A DNA stretch of 10,343 bases from Euperipatoides rowelli (Eukaryota; Onychophora; Udeonychophora; Euonychophora; Peripatopsidae): NCBI GenBank assembly GCA_003024985.2, contig PXIH01S0021430.1; one strand, written 5' to 3'. A program made the position numbers and the translations under genes. Numbering within the stretch: the stretch's first letter is position 1; each line of letters starts with the position of its first letter. The notes under the pieces are model-generated. The model worked only from the letters and a program-made list of their open reading frames with translations, searched no databases and had not been told where the DNA came from. Below, piece after piece: positions 1-7,774 of the stretch.

Positions 1-422
1 AAATTGGGAATTTTTTCTTACTGACAGGCTGTAGATTGACCTAAGGATGCAAAAAATGTCAAAAAGTCCATTTTGAAAAAAATTGGAGTTAAGGTCTTTT
101 TCCTTAGGAGGGCAGTATATATGATTATGTATAAGTTTATCTAATATTTTAGCTATGTTAGATATGTTTGATATTGGATGATAGTTTTTAATGTCGGAGG
201 TATTTCCATTATTATGTTTTGGGAGTATACAAGGTAACTTTAAAGTCAGGATATGTGCTTGATGATAATGAAAGATTAAGTAATTCAGCTAGTGGTTTTG
301 ATATTATGCTGGATACTTGTATTAAACTAGTGGAATTAGTTCCATCTGGGGAAATATTAAGACTTGGTTTTAAACTGTTTATACAATTTTTCTATTTCCA
401 TATGGTTAAATGATGGTACATG
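1..422 (-). pseudogene. LINE reverse transcriptase, N-terminal half (broken, runs off the edge)
   Basis: The minus strand shows successive early reverse transcriptase blocks. EIEKLYKQFKTKS and SPDGTNSTSLIQ match the 'LK..KSPG.DGI....' block. KPLAELLNLSLSSSTYPDF (242-298) matches 'PLA.LFNLSLSSG.FPD'. After a one-base shift comes CILPKHNNGNTSDIKN, then YHPISNISNIAKILDKLI (about 127-183), equivalent to the family's NYRPIS....SKI.EKLI. Then a fragment resembling 'ILL.KM..YGI' is followed by LRSIYSLSVRKNSQF, matching 'W..SYLSNRKQ.V', which ends at base 1. The GVPQGS and catalytic (F/Y)xDD blocks would lie to the left of the window. An open frame on the opposite strand at 219-413 is only an antisense shadow of this domain. 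Confidence 0.88.
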
Positions 423-1013
423 TTTAGCAGCATAGTCCGGTTCAGGTTTATTGTATACTTTTTTTATTAAATTGTTTAGAGAATAGANTACCAAATAGTT
501 CTGCTATTTCATCATCATTTTCAGCTGTATTTGAATTGTAGAACATTGTATTATGGAATTTATTTGCTGCTTTACTGTTTTTTATGTATTTCCAAAACTC
601 TTTATTATTTCCATTAAATCAGATTTTTTTTTCCAATTTACTAATAAAGTTTTAATAAATATTAATTTACAATAGGTTCTAGTGGTTTTAAATAATGCTT
701 AATCATATGGAGATTGTGATTGGGTGTAAATTTGATGCAGGTTATTTTTAATTTTAAAGATTTTATTATTTTCTTTATTGCACCATGGGTATTGAATATG
801 TTTATTAGATTTAGTTATGATTGGAGTAGCATCAGATAGTGCAGCTATAAAGATTTCCAAGAAGTTTTCAAATGAAGAATTAACATCAGAAGTAAAGTAA
901 TCATTCCAGTTTATATATTCAAGCAGGTTTGNAAGNTGGTTATAGTCTGTTTTACTGTAATTATACTGTAAATACGGTAGTATTTTAGATAGAAATGTTA
1001 TTTTGGTTTTCAT
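423..1013 (-). pseudogene. LINE ORF2 linker between endonuclease and reverse transcriptase (broken)
   Basis: The minus strand has a 104-codon open frame (1013-699). It contains INWNDYFTSDVNSSFENF and QYPWCNKENNKIFKIKNN, the W-rich and 'PW...K...' blocks typical of the EN-RT linker in CR1/Jockey-like LINEs. After a stop at about 699 and frame changes, more linker blocks appear: NFISKLEKKI, then FWKYIKNSK (571-597), then DDEIAELFG (490-516), the conserved 'EIA..F' block just before the reverse transcriptase. At least two in-frame stops and two frameshifts interrupt the series. Residues around 488, 932 and 936 are undetermined (N). The order and spacing of blocks match the family well, so the assignment is secure although no function remains. 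Confidence 0.85.
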
Positions 1014-1020
1014 GATCTTG

Positions 1021-1303
1021 GGTGATTAAGATATCAATTGAAATATGATCTGAATTAAAGTAAGAAATATTTTTTATAACTTTGATGCTTTTATTTGAAA
1101 AAAACTAAATCCAAATAATTATTAGTTCTAGTAGGGAAAGATATGTCTTGAAGCATAGAATTTGTCACCATGTAATTTGTTATTGTATTTTGAGATAAGT
1201 TTAATGAACAATTGGTATTTTCTGGATTAAAGTCAGGAATATATTCCATTTCTGAAAACAGTAGTTTATACTTAAGTGTTAGTATCCATATTGATATGCT
1301 CAA
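1021..1303 (-). pseudogene. LINE APE-type endonuclease, C-terminal half (broken)
   Basis: In an intact element this domain nicks the target DNA to prime reverse transcription. On the minus strand, one frame reads EYIPDFNPENTN, which sits where APE-like LINE endonucleases have the GDFN motif (here the G is replaced by P). It is followed by SFPTRTNNYLDLVFF (about 1094-1142), the PTR...N.LDLVF signature. A frameshift in the T-run near 1095-1100 then moves the frame, and the next stretch reads YFNSDHISIDILIT, with the conserved catalytic SDH triplet at 1045-1053. No credible ATG start exists; the 1303 edge is only where the open frame begins. Upstream endonuclease motifs are missing or unrecognisable. 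It leads directly into the linker fragment. Confidence 0.8.
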
Positions 1304-2226
1304 AAAATAACTGCATTATTAACAAATCTATAGACATTATCTACATTTATGTCTTTTTATTTTGTAATATCTCCAGAGCATTAGCATTGCACTAGAATTG
1401 TGATAACAAATACTGAATGTAAAAGTTTTGTTAATTTCAAAGCAATTTCACTGTAATTTCATTTTTCTATATGATTTTGTAAAATTCCACTGTTATTCTT
1501 GCCCAAAGTGTCACTGAATGTTTTTCACACAAATATTATTTTTCTTGTTCTAATATTGTTGGCCTATGCCAATAATAGATGGAAAAGCTGATATCCTATT
1601 CTGATTAAAAACTCAGAATCCATTCCTTAAAAAACTCTTATCCTGAAACCATAGTAATGTTTTTTAAACAAATTTCTATACAAATGTTAAGAAATGTGAT
1701 GAATGAATAAACTGTTTTTGTTCACTATCGGAAGTTAGTGTCAATCAATCTTCTTATTTTTAGTAATGTGATTCAGCATTTATCTGTGCCCAATAAGCTG
1801 CATTCCTTTAAATTGAAATAACATAAATATACACTGCATATTTATTTATCACAACAAATAAGACATTTTGACTGGTTGCCATTCCTCTCATACTCTCTTA
1901 TACCTGATTTTGTTGCAAAAGTCATATTTCTACAATTTTTCAACATTTATTTATTTACTTAAATAAATCTACAGTTTTCCAAAATGGCTGACAAAACTCA
2001 GTCATGGGATAAAAATTCGACTTTTTTTTAATTAAAAAAGGCAAAAAAAAAAAAAGCAAAACAAACAAATATTATTCCTTATTGAAATAATACTTAAGTT
2101 TAAATTTTACATTTTAATTAATCCTTTTGTTGGTCAAACAAAGGCTGGGAAAAATCCTTTTTTCTTCTGACAAATTATTTGAAACTCAAACGCTAAGTGA
2201 CCACTTCACATTAAAAGAACCAGGTA
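1304..2226. other. AT-rich stretch without recognisable gene
   Basis: No open frame of useful length, RNA gene or TIR pair was found. It contains A/T homopolymer runs (for example around 2041-2056) and a weak palindromic AT stretch near 1947-1968. The left part may still include unrecognisable remains of the LINE 5' region. No element boundary is visible. Confidence 0.5.
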
Positions 2227-2256
2227 AGTTTGAAAAGAGCGTCTAGAAACTGAAAT

Positions 2257-2479
2257 TTATGCGCAGTTTGATAGCCAGACGCTAGCGTCTGGTCATCAAA
2301 CTGCGCAGCAATATTACTAAAAATTAGCCAATCATTTGCCGGCTACCAAAATCATCTCCCACGTGATCATTTCATTCACAAAAAGCATGTAAATTAAATA
2401 TAACAATTACAAAATTTGGCAAATGATTGGCTATTTTTTTTAGTAATATTGCTGCGCAGTTTGATAGCCAGACGCTAGT
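2257..2479. mobile_element. Foldback MITE inserted into the left TIR of the 2235-2780 element
   Basis: This 223-bp insert is flanked by AAAT at 2253-2256 and 2480-2483. The uninterrupted host sequence, CTGAAATAAAT, survives in the opposite TIR (reverse complement of 2755-2765). The core is a long inverted repeat: 2284-2340 pairs with 2418-2476 (57 against 59 bp; differences are a TC/CT swap and two extra T). The spacer is about 77 bp (2341-2417). A further inverted copy of the last 23 bp precedes the left arm (2261-2283). There is no reading frame. Superfamily is unknown; the short AT-rich duplication would suit several MITE groups. Confidence 0.75.
2261..2306. repeat. 46-bp near-perfect palindrome
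   Basis: Two 23-bp arms (2261-2283, 2284-2306) meet with no spacer at the centre GACGCT|AGCGTC. Only two adjacent bases differ. The left arm, together with its two flanking bases AG, also occurs exactly at 2454-2478 in direct orientation. It therefore looks like an additional copy of the insert's right end joined to its left end. Confidence 0.9.
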
Positions 2480-2920
2480 AAATAAATTGGTGTTAGCTTC
2501 TCTCATTTTAACGCGTTTTTAACATTTGCGCATCTATTTCAGTCATATAGGAAAAATGGCCGAAAATAACTCAAAATTATCAAAATCGATCAAAAAAGGA
2601 CTATTTCACTCCTTCATCATAAGGTTGGGGCATAGTGTGTTTAATACTTAATACGTAGTAGAAGTTAGGGTTCAGGGTAAGGGTAAGATTAGGCATGTAA
2701 ATTTAAAAAAAAAAGACTGCTATTAAATACGGTAAATGTGAGAAGCTAACACCGATTTATTTCAGTTTCTAGACGCTCGTAGTTTGAACGCGTCAATATT
2801 GAATGCTGCTCATGAAAAAAATTAAATCAAAACACCATCATTCTCTTTTTAATACTCATATTCATAAATCTACTAATGGATTAACCTGACTTTGTTGTTC
2901 TCGTTTAGCTCAGCCTGAAA

Positions 2921-2956
2921 TAGGATTATCATTCGGATTAGGATTATCATTCAAGG
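2921..2956. repeat. Short tandem repeat, 18-bp unit, two copies
   Basis: TAGGATTATCATTCGGAT is followed directly by TAGGATTATCATTCAAGG. The first 14 bases are identical and the last four vary. It looks like a local slippage duplication with no evident function. Confidence 0.85.
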
Positions 2957-3171
2957 ATCTTCAACCTCAGTTGATATTCTAGATCCAATAGTGGTCCTCA
3001 TGAAAAAAAAAACAAGTCTTAAAAAGACAAGAACGGTGCTTACATAGTGTGCTTCGCTTTATGGCAGAGACATTTTTAAGTACGAGTGATTAAAATTTTT
3101 ATTTTTACCATACATTCGATCACTCTCCGATGCCTAGATCACACTTTGCAAAGTATAATAGTGCAAATATA

Positions 3172-3200
3172 TGCATGTCATCATCTAATGATGACATGCA
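3172..3200. repeat. Perfect hairpin, 13-bp stem and 3-nt loop
   Basis: TGCATGTCATCAT, loop CTA, then its exact reverse complement. No T-run or gene end gives it a role as a terminator. It could be the core of a small palindromic insertion or a replication-slippage product. Confidence 0.9.
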
Positions 3201-3507
3201 ACATTTATTATGAATAATTAGCATTGTAATTTAATTGCCATTCATTTAGAAAAATTATAAAATTAAAAAAAAAAAGTTTATATCCTACATGATCACTTAG
3301 AAGCATTGCGTCATTATTCATTTTATGACTCGGCCTTATTACTGGTTCATTAACTTCTCGATGTGTCTCTAAATTCTTAGCATTTTCTTTAGATATTGTG
3401 TTTGAAGATCTAAAAAAAAAATATTAAGAATTAGCATTTATAAAACCTACTTATTACATGCAATTTAAATTTATTTAATAGAAAAGCATTTTTTTTTAAT
3501 TTATATA

Positions 3508-4299
3508 GGGGAAGTGGGGGAAATGCCGCGCACTTAAGCAAGATTCGTTCATGTGGCAAAATAGTTAAAGTTANGATAGATATTTTTACATGAAAATGAT
3601 CCTTAGTTATCCTACTTTTAAATGTATATAAACATTTTGTGCAAAACTATATCAAATTTATTAAATATTGAAAATAGTACAAAATGGCATTTTCACAGCA
3701 TTCCCCCACCCTCGGGGTAAAACCATGTTTGTTTGGGTGAATGCCGTGCATTGTTACTGAATAGGGAAAACAACACGGTAAGCTTTTTTTAAATTAGTAA
3801 AAAAAAATGAAATTCTTAATAAATTTGAGTTATTCACGAATGAATATAACAACATTATTAATAATAATAATAATAATAATAATTACCATAATAATAATAA
3901 TAGGGTTATTCCCCCATTCGTGTTTCAGTTTTTACCCCCATTGTGTTTCTAAATTTAATTTATATGTAGCAGGCAAACCTTTTTATCTTAATGAAGTAAA
4001 CTATACATGAAAACATTCTCTAAACACTACCGTTTAAGAATATATTTGACTAAAAATTATTGAAAAAAAAAAAAAAATAGCTAATTCTCGTATTTTCTTA
4101 AGCCAAAAAATAACAAGAAATATTTGATTTTTCGTTTTTCCACTCTGGCACATTTATAAAAAAAAATTTCAAGATTCTTTATATCAATTATTGGTACATA
4201 TTGCAACCAGAAAAGGACAGTGTTAAAAAAAATTCATTAATTATATCACGTAATATGAAAAACTTTGGTGCGTGGTATTACCCGCTGCGCTGTATTTTT
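3508..4299. repeat. Tandem copy 1 of the duplicated element, lacking its right terminus
   Basis: It matches copy 2 from GGGGAAG to TGCGC.GT.TTTT near 4299, and then similarity stops. The terminal CCCGTGACTTCCCC seen in copy 2 is absent. About 95 bp of unrelated linker (4300-4394) follow before copy 2. From about 3664 to 4050 it is almost identical to copy 2, apart from a 17-bp stretch around 3907-3930 present only here; the outer parts are visibly diverged. It contains one N (3574). Confidence 0.9.
3854..3902. repeat. AAT/ATA microsatellite in copy 1
   Basis: Imperfect (AAT)n interrupted by a TTACC. It creates a run of isoleucine codons in one forward frame, which explains the spurious open frame there. 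Confidence 0.95.
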
Positions 4300-4394
4300 A
4301 GTTTTATAGATTTATATGTTGATCATTTATTTCAGCCTTCCATTAATATGTACAGTATGTTCATAAGTGAAACCAGAATAGGTCTTACAGTATA

Positions 4395-5181
4395 GGGGAA
4401 AGTGGGGGAATACCGCGCACCTAAGCAAGATTCGTTCTTGTGGCAAAAAAAGTAAAAGTTAAGATAAATGTTTTTACATGAAACTGATCCTTAGTTATCC
4501 TACTTTCAAATGTAAACAAACATTACGTGCAAAACTATATCAAATTTCGTAAATATTGAAAATAGTACAAAATGACATTTTCACAGCATTCCCCCACCCT
4601 CGGGGTAAAACCATGTTTGTTTGGGTGAATGCCGTGCATTGTTACTGAATAGGGAAAACAACACGGTAAGCTTTTTTTAAATTAGTAAAAAAAAATGAAA
4701 TTCTTAATAAATTTGAGTTATTCACGAATGAATATAACAACATTATTAATAATAATAATAATAATAATAATTACCATAATAATAATAATAGGGTTTCACG
4801 TTTTTACCCCCATTGTGTTTCTAAATTTAATTTATATGTAGCAGGCAAACCTTTTTATCTTAATGAAGTAAACTATACATGAAAACATTCCCTAAACACT
4901 ACCGTTTAAGAATATATTTGACTGAATATTATTGAATAAAAAAAAACTAGCTAATTCTCTTATTTTCTTAAGCCAAAAAATAACAAGAAATATTTGATTT
5001 TTCGTTTTTCCACTCTGGAACATTTAAAAAATAAAATTCCAAGATTCTTTTGATCAATTATTGTTACATATTGCAACCAGAATAAGGGCAGTATTAGATA
5101 GATTCATTAATTGTATCACATAATATGAAATATTTGGTGCACGGTATTACCTCGATGCGCGGTTTTTCCCGTGACTTCCCC
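4395..5181. repeat. Tandem copy 2 of the duplicated element, with intact right terminus
   Basis: Begins GGGGAAAGTGGGGGAATACC and ends GTGACTTCCCC at 5181. Relative to copy 1 it lacks the stretch between TAGGGTT and TTTCA-type sequence near 4796. It carries many substitutions in its first 170 bp and last 200 bp but almost none in the core. It also supplies the right TIR for the whole array. Confidence 0.9.
4742..4790. repeat. AAT/ATA microsatellite in copy 2
   Basis: Same array, repeat count and interruption as in copy 1. Unchanged microsatellite length supports very recent sharing of this core by the two copies. Confidence 0.95.
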
Positions 5182-5183
5182 TA

Positions 5184-5957
5184 TTCTTGAATCTACTTCC
5201 ATTTCCTTTGTTGAGAAAATTATTGACCGGAAATATTTCACACCAGCAAATTTTACATTTAAAGTGTTAAAGTGTTGATAAGATGGTCACTGCATTTATC
5301 TTAAAACCGTATCTTACTATTCATATTTATTGTCTACTGAATTTTTTTTCAATAGCCTATTTTAGTTCATCCTAAAACTGACTACTACATTTACTATCTT
5401 AAATTACTTTACTATTATAGATTTTTAAAAAATTTAAATAAGACACTAATTCTTAAAATTCTTAGCTTTAAAACTCAATTATCTTAATCAGCAATAATAT
5501 CAAGAATATTTAGTTTGATAGGATAATAAGTGTTGATAAGCACTTTTCTTTTAAAAATAAGATTGTTTATTATCTAAACCTTTTAAACCATTATTAACTT
5601 TAATTTAGACTTACTTTTTTCTCAAAATAGTACTATTAATACTCAATCACATACCTCTTAGTATTTTTTTCCTTATATATTCCATTTTCCTCTATAAATT
5701 ATAATTCGCTAATTCTAGCATTTAAAATCACCTTTTACTTTTAAAGAATTTAATACTTTAATTCATTCAAATTATTATTTTTTACCATAGATATTGATAT
5801 AATTTATCACTCCTTTATTTATTGAAATTTTTTTTTAAATGTATTCTTCTGTGTCAACATTATATTGAAAGCTAATGTTGACTCGTATATTGTATATCTT
5901 ATTTGTTAACTATTTTAAAACTTATTGATTTTATTGTCAATTGTATATAACAAAGAC
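5184..5957. other. AT-rich stretch without recognisable gene
   Basis: Very AT-rich, with no open frame or element ends recognised. The one discrete structure is a hairpin at 5853-5882. Confidence 0.5.
5853..5882. repeat. Hairpin, 10-bp perfect stem, 10-nt loop
   Basis: GTCAACATTA (5853-5862) pairs with TAATGTTGAC (5873-5882). No gene is adjacent and no role is apparent. Confidence 0.8.
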
Positions 5958-6246
5958 CAGCGATTGGCAACTTTTTTTTTACCTTCAATGGTGAAAAGCT
6001 AAATTAAAAAAAAAAAAAACTTGATGTGGTCATGTATTAAAATAATTTTTTTTTAAATAAGTATAGATTCAAAATAAAATACTTTTTATTCCATTCAAAT
6101 CTATTATTTCATTCTGTAATGTTAAAAAATGTTTAATTAATGTGAGTTTGTAAACATTAATATTTACCATGGACATATTAGACAAATCATTAAAAGTGAA
6201 TAAAAAATGGTCCAAGGGAGCACAAATGTTTGATATCCAACCTCTG
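5958..6246. mobile_element. Probable old hAT-type non-autonomous element
   Basis: The left end CAGCGATTGGCAACTTTTTT resembles the CAG.GGTTGGCAAAC termini known from hAT (Charlie-like) non-autonomous elements. The right end, read from the other strand, is CAGAGGTTGGATATCAAAC, giving TIRs that agree at 8 of the first 10 bases. The 8 bp outside each end (ACAAAGAC, GCATAGAA) agree at 5 of 8 positions, acceptable for an old 8-bp target duplication but weak. Length 289 bp and lack of any open frame fit a MITE. Poly-A and poly-T runs fill the interior. The resemblance is from memory of the family pattern, so confidence is moderate. Confidence 0.5.
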
Positions 6247-7239
6247 GCATAGAAAGCATTTTTTAATAATTCAAATATTTTATCTTATTATTTTGTTATA
6301 CTGCATATTTTTATCAACTTAACACTGTCTTTACTTGATTATATATTTGTTTTGTGTACATTATAGTATAATACCTGGCTCTTACCTATTATAAATAACA
6401 ATGATGAGTTGAATAAAAAAAAAATCATAAAAATTAAAAACTGTTAGGGCCAAAATACTTATATGGTCATCACAAGCTTATGACAATGAAGATTTTGCTA
6501 AGAATATACTTTAAGGACCAAATACTTTGGTGTATAAAACAATTTAATATTTCTTAAATTTGATTCATTTTAAAAAGAAGCCAATTGGTTACAAAAAAAA
6601 AAATATTTGATACAGGTTATTTTATATTGTTACCATTTATTACGACACCTAATATTAATAAGGAACAACAAAGGGGGAAGCTATTTAAATATTGTAAAGC
6701 CTTTAAAAGAACTTGAAAGTTTTGCTTTTCAGGAAATTTTGAATTTGTTTCAATTTTCAAACAAAAAAAAAACAAATGTTCAAATCTATTTCAAATGAAA
6801 ATTTTTGCAATTCACCCATGAATAAAATATGATATTTCTAAATGAATTTTATCTCCAGCAGCAAATGAAGTTTGCTAAATTGCACTTTCTGAACAATAAG
6901 AAGGTAGATGACAATGATAAAATATTAGGATATAAGATCTGATATTTTTCTCTGAGAATGTTGTGTTTATAAAATACAGCACATTTGAAATGTAAGCCTC
7001 TGATATGGAGACAACATAGGCCTATGCATTAAAGATAGTTCACTTTACTAAAATGATTATTTTTCTCCAACATATTTCATTGTGATTATGATGGTTCCTA
7101 CTACCATCTGAGGTATGTTCAATTTTGAGATAGACTATCTTTTATTAAAAAGTACGGTACATTTATTTTTCAACTCTAACTTGTCTTCTGAAGAAACATT
7201 TTTTCCTTTCCCAATAAGTTAATATATTATGGTGATTAA

Positions 7240-7253
7240 AACACACACACACA
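7240..7253. repeat. (AC)n microsatellite
   Basis: Seven AC/CA dinucleotides followed directly by an A-run. Short and ordinary. Confidence 0.9.
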
Positions 7254-7476
7254 AAAAAAAAATTAATCTTTACCAATGCGATTCTCTACTCATTTGCTAA
7301 GCCTAAATTTACAATCATTACTAGAACATATTGTATATATAATAAATAATTCCTCTTTTGGCCAATCACCATAAATTTGCTGAAAATGAGAACACTAATA
7401 GTTATTTACTCAATTAAATATTGACTAATTCTTTTAAGAGACAAACTCTAAAGGGAGACATCATCTTGAATCTTAC

Positions 7477-7522
7477 TTGTGATGTCAAAGTCTCGTCAGT
7501 CTGTGAAACTTTGATATCACAA
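7477..7522. repeat. Hairpin, 15-bp stem, 16-nt loop
   Basis: TTGTGATGTCAAAGT (7477-7491) pairs with ACTTTGATATCACAA (7508-7522). The single non-Watson-Crick position is a G opposite T, so a transcript would form an uninterrupted stem with one G-U. Too short for a typical animal microRNA precursor by itself. Confidence 0.8.
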
Positions 7523-7774
7523 AGAAAACCCATTAAATTTCACATAGTAATCAAGTAATTTCATTACAATCAATAGATCAAAGAAAATATCCTAAGCTAG
7601 GCACAACTTACTTTAATATGTGTGGATAGGTTCCCTATAATAATACCTAATTTGCTTAGAATTTAAACAATAATATATGAAAAATCTACCTTAATTAGAA
7701 ATATTCTAATATTTTTGGTTATAAAACCAAATTAAAATTTATTGAAGATATAGCTATTACCATAGAATGCCGAC

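Larger units (their letters stand above)
1..1303 (-). mobile_element. Decayed LINE (non-LTR retrotransposon), 5'-truncated, continues off the left edge
   Basis: Read on the minus strand, conceptual translation gives the order expected of a LINE ORF2: the C-terminal half of an APE-like endonuclease (about 1303-1021), the linker (about 1013-423) and the N-terminal half of the reverse transcriptase (about 422-1). The peptides sit in several frames separated by stops and single-base shifts, so the copy is dead. The 5' end of ORF2, including the first endonuclease motifs, is not recognisable beyond 1303, consistent with the 5' truncation usual for LINEs. The 3' half, with the catalytic reverse transcriptase motifs, 3' UTR and tail, lies outside the window. 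The protein style fits the CR1/Jockey/L2 group of EN-RT LINEs, but I cannot fix the clade by eye. Three N bases (488, 932, 936) lie in it. I am confident of the LINE call and unsure of the exact right border. Confidence 0.9.
2235..2780. mobile_element. Non-autonomous TIR element (MITE-like) with 8-bp flanking repeat, interrupted by a nested insertion
   Basis: The right end (2734-2778) is the reverse complement of a left end now split in two. GAGCGTCTAGAAACTGAAAT (2237-2256) pairs perfectly with 2759-2778, and 2484-2508 pairs with 2734-2758 with two mismatches. Removing the intervening 227 bp restores one continuous 45-bp TIR. The octamer AGTTTGAA lies directly outside both ends (2227-2234 and 2781-2788), a likely target-site duplication. 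Eight-base duplications are known for hAT, P and related superfamilies, but the end bases do not show a clear hAT signature, so the superfamily stays open. Without the insertion the element would be about 319 bp, a typical MITE size. It has no coding capacity. Its interior includes a telomere-like GTTAGGG/GGGTAAG stretch (2664-2690) that I regard as chance. Confidence 0.75.
2789..3505. other. AT-rich stretch without recognisable gene
   Basis: No open frame or convincing RNA gene. It contains an 18-bp tandem repeat (2921-2956), a perfect hairpin (3172-3200) and a 7-bp GAGTGAT/ATCACTC inverted pair at about 3085-3125. A TAGCTCAGCCTG sequence at 2906-2917 resembles a pol III A box, but no good B box follows. 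Confidence 0.5.
3508..5181. mobile_element. TA-flanked TIR DNA element with tandemly duplicated interior
   Basis: The left end reads TA then GGGGAAGTGGGGGAAATGCC and so on. The right end, read from the other strand, starts GGGGAAGTCACGGGAAAAAC and then both share CCGCGCA. Both ends abut TA (3506-3507, 5182-5183), so a TA target duplication of Tc1/mariner type is plausible but not proven. The interior holds two copies of the same sequence at an 887-bp offset. No transposase is encoded: the longest frames (67 codons at 3807-4010, 64 codons at 4201-4395) come from an AAT microsatellite and from chance. A second, partial inverted echo of the end (AGCATTCCCCCACCCTC) and a direct echo (GGTGAATGCCGTGCA) lie inside each copy. 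I am sure of the repeat; superfamily is inference. Confidence 0.75.
6247..7757. other. AT-rich stretch without recognisable gene
   Basis: No credible coding exon. A 63-codon forward frame (6607-6798) starts at TTG, is rich in A/T-encoded residues, and has no family resemblance, so I leave it as chance. Contents are a short CA repeat, a 15-bp-stem hairpin (7477-7522) and a TTTGGTT/AACCAAA hairpin (7714-7731). Confidence 0.5.

Noticed and set aside
219-413. 64-codon forward open frame
   Set aside because: It is antisense to clear reverse transcriptase blocks of the minus-strand LINE.
2454-2479. Helitron 3' end (CTAG before T)
   Set aside because: The insert has an AAAT target duplication and long inverted repeats, neither expected of a Helitron, and no proper 3' hairpin lies upstream of CTAG.
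2664-2694. Telomere-like TTAGGG/GGGTAA sequence
   Set aside because: Only degenerate single units, within the body of a MITE-like element; no array.
2900-2960. tRNA-like or SINE promoter (TAGCTCAGCCTG resembling an A box)
   Set aside because: The best B-box-like match (ATTCAAGGA) fails at key positions, no cloverleaf forms, and no SINE body or tail is evident.
3807-4010. 67-codon forward open frame with an isoleucine run
   Set aside because: The run is an AAT/ATA microsatellite read in frame, inside a tandem transposon copy. The equivalent frame in copy 2 is altered by an indel.
4201-4395. 64-codon forward open frame
   Set aside because: It starts at TTG and spans the decayed end of tandem copy 1 and the linker, with no resemblance to a protein family.
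7477-7522. MicroRNA precursor
   Set aside because: The stem is only 15 bp with no extension of pairing on either side, shorter than typical animal precursors.
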